Positions 60,813 to 64,000 of a stretch of DNA of 64,000 nt are shown here, piece by piece. The position numbers and the translations under genes were made by a program. Location of the stretch: contig NZ_CP016162.1 in assembly GCF_001941865.1 (NCBI RefSeq), positions 248,001 to 312,000 on the forward strand, given 5' to 3'. Under the pieces are notes generated by a model. That model was not told the DNA's origin, did not search any database, and was given only the letters and a program-made list of their open reading frames with translations. The stretch's first letter is position 1. The number at the start of each line of letters is the position of its first letter. The stretch is from Pseudomonas alcaliphila JAB1. Lineage in GTDB: Bacteria; Pseudomonadota; Gammaproteobacteria; Pseudomonadales; Pseudomonadaceae.

Positions 60813-61477
60813 CAGCGGGCTCCCATGATGAAGCGGCGGCCGACCCAGGCCAGCAACTGGCGAATCCCGATGGCCATGATCAGGTACAGCGCGGTGGTCA
60901 GCAGGTAGGTCTCGAAGGCGCGGAAGTTACGCGACTGGATGAAGTTGGCGGCGAACGACAACTCCTCGGTGGAAATCTGCGAGCACACCGCCGAACCGAG
61001 CATGACGATGATGATCTGGCTAGAAAGAGCCGGCCACACCTTGCCCAGCGCCGGGCGCAGCACCACATGGCGGAACGTCTCGAAGCGGCTCATGGCCAGT
61101 GCGCTGGCAGCCTCAAGCTGGCCGTGCGGGATGGCCTGGATGCCGGCACGGATGATCTCCGTAGAGTAGGCGCCGAGGTTGATCACCATGGCCAGAATGG
61201 CGGCCTCCCATTCGCTCAGGCGTACGCCGAGCGAGGGCAAGCCGAAGAAGATGAAGAACAGCTGGACGATGAACGGCGTATTGCGGATCAGCTCCACGTA
61301 GACGCCGAATATCCGGGCGAACGGGCGGATGCGCCAGGCGCGCAGTATCGCCCCGACGATGCCGAGACCGACACCCAGCAGGGTGCCGATCGCCGTCAGG
61401 CCGAGGGTGAAGGCCGCGCCCTGCAGCAGCAGATCGCTGTGCTGCAGGACGGCGGCGAAGTCGAACTGGTACGCCAT
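60812..61477 (-). CDS. Amino acid ABC transporter permease (first subunit)
   Basis: A 221-residue permease of the HisMQ family; five membrane segments, ELIRNTPFIVQLFFIFFGLPSLG and the coupling motif EAASALAMSRFETFRHVVLRPALGKVWPALSSQ. It pairs with the second permease as a heterodimer. It begins 20 bases past the stop of the binding-protein gene. Confidence 0.93.
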   Translation of the reverse strand: MAYQFDFAAVLQHSDLLLQGAAFTLGLTAIGTLLGVGLGIVGAILRAWRIRPFARIFGVYVELIRNTPFIVQLFFIFFGLPSLGVRLSEWEAAILAMVINLGAYSTEIIRAGIQAIPHGQLEAASALAMSRFETFRHVVLRPALGKVWPALSSQIIIVMLGSAVCSQISTEELSFAANFIQSRNFRAFETYLLTTALYLIMAIGIRQLLAWVGRRFIMGAR

Positions 61478-61497
61478 GGCTCAACGCTCCGTCAGGC

Positions 61498-62283
61498 TCA
61501 GAGGTCAGCCGGCATTGGCTGCTTCAGCCACTTCTGGCTGAGCGCATCGAGGCTGCCATCGGTCTTGGCGTCGGCGATGATGGCGTTGACCTTGTCCAGC
61601 AGCGCGCTCTGGTTCTTGTTCACACCGACGTACACCGGCGAATCCTTGAGCTTGAGCTTCATGCTCGGTACGCGTTTGGGGTTGCGCTCGGAGATGGCCA
61701 CCATCATCACGTTGCCGCTGGCGATCAGTTCCACCTGGCCGGAGAGGTAGGCGGCGATGGTCGAGTTGTTGTCCTCGAAACGCTTGATGGTGGCGCCTTT
61801 CGGGGCGACGTTGCTCAGCTCGATGTCTTCGATGGAGCCACGGGTGACGCTGATGGTCTTGCCGCTCAGGTCATCGAGGCTGGCAATGGCGGCGTCTTCA
61901 GGGCCGAATACACCGAGATAGAAAGGCGCGTAGGGCGCGGAGAAGTCGATCACCGCTTCACGCTCGGGGTTCTTGCCGAGGCTGGAGATAACCAGGTCGA
62001 CCTTGCCGGTGGTGAGGAAGGGAATGCGGTTGGTGCTGTTGACCGGGGTCAGCTCCAGCTTCACTGCCAGCTTGTCGGCCAGCAGTTGCGCGGTATCGAT
62101 ATCCAGGCCGCGTGGCTTCATATCCGGGCCGACCGAGCCGAACGGCGGAAAATCCTGCGGTACGGCGACCTTCAGCACACCGGCCTTGCTGATGTCTTCG
62201 AGTGCATCGGCGTGAGCGCTGCTGGCGCCGAAGGCCAGGGCAGCGAACAGGGTACCCAGCAGGGTGCGGTGAAATTTGCGCAT
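61498..62283 (-). CDS. Amino acid-type ABC transporter periplasmic binding protein
   Basis: A 261-residue precursor. Signal peptide MRKFHRTLLGTLFAALAFGASSAHA is followed by the SBP_bac_3 fold: LKVAVPQDFPPFGSVGPDMKPRGLDIDTAQLLADKL, TTGKVDLVISSLGKNPEREAVIDFSAPYAPFYLGVFG and GKTISVTRGSIEDIEL. The carboxylate-binding Arg in NPER is kept. In place of the usual second-lobe Asp motif it has RFEDNNSTIAAYLSGQVEL. The linked allA gene suggests a ureide or related amido acid as ligand; this is inference. Confidence 0.93.
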   Translation of the reverse strand: MRKFHRTLLGTLFAALAFGASSAHADALEDISKAGVLKVAVPQDFPPFGSVGPDMKPRGLDIDTAQLLADKLAVKLELTPVNSTNRIPFLTTGKVDLVISSLGKNPEREAVIDFSAPYAPFYLGVFGPEDAAIASLDDLSGKTISVTRGSIEDIELSNVAPKGATIKRFEDNNSTIAAYLSGQVELIASGNVMMVAISERNPKRVPSMKLKLKDSPVYVGVNKNQSALLDKVNAIIADAKTDGSLDALSQKWLKQPMPADL

Positions 62284-62570
62284 GTCGAACTCCCGATGAA
62301 TGAACGAAAACTGAAGCGTTTTGCCTGGCTCGTGCAGTGCATCGCCTGTGCCAAGTTCAATGAAATAAGGGCTCTCATCGTTTCAGGCGAGTGGAAACAA
62401 GGTCTTACTGGTCTGAACAGTTGAGGTAGCTGACCAGTTGGTCAGAAGCGTTTCTGATCTATCTCGGTGCATCCGCGTGACGGGCTGTTCCACAAGAGGG
62501 CGTCGCTTGCCTGGGGCGGCCTTATGGCCGTACAAAGGCGACTTCACTGGACTGACCGGCCCGAACAGTC
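62284..62570. promoter_or_regulatory. Divergent ABC/GntR control region
   Basis: The 287-base gap carries a perfect 16-bp palindrome at 62430-62445 (separate entry). Two degenerate copies of ACTGG-N(x)-CAGT lie around it: ACTGGTCTGAACAGT at 62407-62421 and ACTGGACTGACC near the start of the regulator gene. No obvious small gene was found. Confidence 0.55.
62430..62445. promoter_or_regulatory. Probable operator of the GntR/FadR-type regulator
   Basis: CTGACCAGTTGGTCAG is a perfect palindrome (7-bp arms, 2-bp centre). Its TGGTC/GACCA halves resemble operators of FCD-type GntR regulators. It lies between the regulator gene and the ABC/allA operon, as autoregulated operators of this family often do. 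Confidence 0.6.
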
Positions 62571-63275
62571 ATGAATGCTTCTGCTCCCCGCGCGGTACCC
62601 GAATACGCCTTGCAGGCAATCCGCCGCCTGATCGAGGAAGAGGGCTATCGCCCCGGCGACGCGCTGCCGTCGCAGCGCGATCTGGCCGAGCGCCTCGGCG
62701 TCAGCCGGGCCTCCTTGCGCGAGGCACTGTCGTCGCTCAGCGCGCTGGGCCTGGTCAGCGTGCAAGCCGGCAAGGGTGTGTTCGTTCAGGAACCGACCAG
62801 GGCGGAGGCGGCCGGCGCTTTCGCCTGGCCCTTCGCCGCGCAGGTGTCGGCGGCCGATACCTTTCAGTTGCGCTTCGCCCTGGAGGGCTTCGCCTGCGGC
62901 CTGGCGGCCGGGGTGATGACCGCCGAGGAGCTGGATATTCTCGAAGACAACGTCGAACAGATGCGCCGCGAGCTGCGTGCCGGCGATTTCGAGCAGGCCA
63001 ACCGGCTGGATTTCGAGTTTCACCAGCGTATTCTCGCCGCCAGCGGCAACCAGGCGATGTTCGCCCTGGTCACCTCCAGCGCCGAGATCTTCCTGGAAAG
63101 TCAGAAGCTGCCGTTCATCCGCCCGGAGCGTGCGCAGGAAACCTGGCAGGAGCATCGCAAGATCCTCAAGGCCCTGGCCCGGCATGCCGCCGGCCCGGCA
63201 CAGAAAGCCATGCAGCAGCACATCCGCGCGGCAGCGCTGCGCACTGGAATAGCCTTCATCACGCTTGGTGATTGA
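62571..63275 (+). CDS. GntR family regulator, FadR/FCD subfamily
   Basis: A 234-residue regulator. Winged helix: ALQAIRRLIEEEGYRPGDALPSQRDLAERLGVSRASLREALSSLSALGLVSVQAGKGVFVQ. The FCD effector domain (FQLRFALEGFACGLAAGVMTAEELDILEDNVEQMRREL and LDFEFHQRILAASGNQAMFALV) carries the metal-binding Asp/His pattern and probably senses a small organic acid. It is divergent from the ABC/allA operon, with a palindromic operator between them, so it most likely controls that operon. Confidence 0.92.
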   Translation: MNASAPRAVPEYALQAIRRLIEEEGYRPGDALPSQRDLAERLGVSRASLREALSSLSALGLVSVQAGKGVFVQEPTRAEAAGAFAWPFAAQVSAADTFQLRFALEGFACGLAAGVMTAEELDILEDNVEQMRRELRAGDFEQANRLDFEFHQRILAASGNQAMFALVTSSAEIFLESQKLPFIRPERAQETWQEHRKILKALARHAAGPAQKAMQQHIRAAALRTGIAFITLGD

Positions 63276-63446
63276 AACTATTGAGTGGCTCAATCGCCAG
63301 TGCCTTTCGGTGTCAGGCAAGCCGGGCTATGATGTCGCCACTTTTTGGTTGCCAGTCATCCTTGGCAGCAGCCCATCGGGCCGTCGCAAGCGACGTCAAA
63401 AATTCCTCCCGGCAATTTTTTGCTTCCGAATATACGGAGACTCCTC

Positions 63447-63773
63447 ATGAGCGAATTCATCACCAACGTCAGCGACGCCAGCTTCGACCAGGACGTCATC
63501 CAGGCTGAAGGTCCGGTTCTGGTCGACTATTGGGCTGAGTGGTGCGGCCCGTGCAAGATGATTGCACCGGTGCTCGACGAGATCGCCAAGGAATACCAAG
63601 GCAAGCTGAAGATCTGCAAACTGAACATCGACGAGAACCAGGAAACCCCGCCGAAGTATGGCGTGCGTGGTATCCCGACCCTGATGCTGTTCAAGAACGG
63701 CAACGTCGAAGCGACCAAGGTTGGCGCGCTGTCCAAGTCGCAGCTGGCTGCTTTCCTCGACAGCAACATCTGA
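63447..63773 (+). CDS. trxA: Thioredoxin 1
   Basis: A 108-residue cytoplasmic thioredoxin with the redox site [13 protein letters not shown], cis-proline [11 protein letters not shown] and the family N-terminus [27 protein letters not shown]. TrxA reduces ribonucleotide reductase, PAPS reductase and others. The start MSEFIT is chosen over an ATG at 63345. In PAO1 it precedes rho, and the sequence beyond the window is consistent with that. Confidence 0.97.
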   Translation: MSEFITNVSDASFDQDVIQAEGPVLVDYWAEWCGPCKMIAPVLDEIAKEYQGKLKICKLNIDENQETPPKYGVRGIPTLMLFKNGNVEATKVGALSKSQLAAFLDSNI

Positions 63774-63786
63774 GGGGGCTGAAGAA

Positions 63787-63853
63787 GTAGGGTGGGCTTT
63801 AGCCCACCGAGCTGGTTGCAGTTGGCGTGCTGGTGGGCTGAAGCCCACCCTAC
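63787..63853. repeat. REP-like inverted pair (GTAGGGTGGGC family)
   Basis: GTAGGGTGGGCTTTAGCCC and, 23 bases after that 22-bp arm, GGTGGGCTGAAGCCCACCC plus TAC form an inverted pair just past trxA. Confidence 0.8.
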
Positions 63854-63882
63854 CGCTCTGAGGCAAGTCGCTCTGGAAGAGG

Positions 63883-63906
63883 CCCCGTAATTCGCGGGGT
63901 TTTTTC
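63883..63906 (+). terminator. Terminator of trxA
   Basis: Stem CCCCG / CGGGG with loop TAATTCG-type spacer, followed by TTTTTT. About 110 bases past the trxA stop and beyond the REP pair. Confidence 0.8.
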
Positions 63907-64000
63907 GTTTTCGGGGCTAGACGCTGTTTTTTCACGGTGTTAAATTCGACCCCGCTGCATCCTCCATGCAGCTCTCTGCACGCCGTCGCCGATTCATTCC

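Overview
The window is a 64 kb chromosomal segment of a gamma-proteobacterium of the genus Pseudomonas in the broad sense. The gene order (rep, diguanylate/EAL protein, MATE pump, LysR, comM, ubiK, glnK, amt, sutA, xerC, dapF, lysA, lptM, cyaY, rnk, cyaA, argH, algZ, algR, hemCD, hemX, hemY, dsbB, algQ, algP, yheS, FTR1, hemB, ppk, ppx, trxA) follows, from memory, the P. aeruginosa PAO1 region around PA5240-PA5298. The high GC, GTG/TTG starts and abundant REP-like palindromes fit the P. mendocina / oleovorans / pseudoalcaligenes lineage (now Ectopseudomonas); that finer placement is inference. No rRNA, tRNA, CRISPR, prophage or transposase gene was found. The region is core genome with a few accessory insertions.

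Layout. 1-14.5 kb: CoA-transferase-like enzyme, xpt, UPF0158 protein, Rep helicase, a GGDEF/EAL protein, MATE exporter, LysR regulator, chemoreceptor, ComM and UbiK. 14.5-17.8 kb: nitrogen cassette glnK-amt behind a sigma-54 promoter with an NtrC site, then YjbQ and the RNA polymerase-binding protein SutA. 17.9-22.7 kb (minus): lptM-lysA-dapF-DUF484-xerC-HAD operon. 22.8-33.7 kb: an inserted AraC regulator, cyaY with an overlapping DUF1289 gene, rnk, a lipase, adenylate cyclase, a block of exported or hypothetical proteins, and argH. 33.9-46.3 kb: algZ-algR, hemCD-hemX-hemY, dsbB, algQ, FKBP isomerase, algP, yheS and a small MscS-like protein. 46.3-53.7 kb: LysE exporter, cytochrome c-FTR1 permease, thioesterase, ElbB, sterol-desaturase-like enzyme, DedA. 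53.8-63.8 kb: hemB-ppk, convergent ppx, an allA-plus-amino-acid-ABC operon with a divergent GntR/FadR-type regulator, and trxA.

The most notable signals are regulatory or mobile. (1) Three 11-bp direct repeats of the PhoB half-site type end ten bases before a TATAAC -10 element upstream of hemB-ppk, which predicts phosphate control of polyphosphate kinase through hemB. (2) Three copies of a small transposon-like element (two of 140 bp, one of 231 bp) share terminal inverted repeats and perfect 4-bp YTAG target duplications; one sits exactly in the tetranucleotide where two convergent stop codons overlapped. (3) A short ORF between glnK and amt keeps what looks like the start of a classical amtB signal peptide, suggesting that amtB was lost and an amt of another subfamily kept. 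(4) A perfect 16-bp palindrome lies between the GntR gene and the allA/ABC operon. At least four families of REP-like palindromes decorate the intergenic regions and have been captured by some gene ends.
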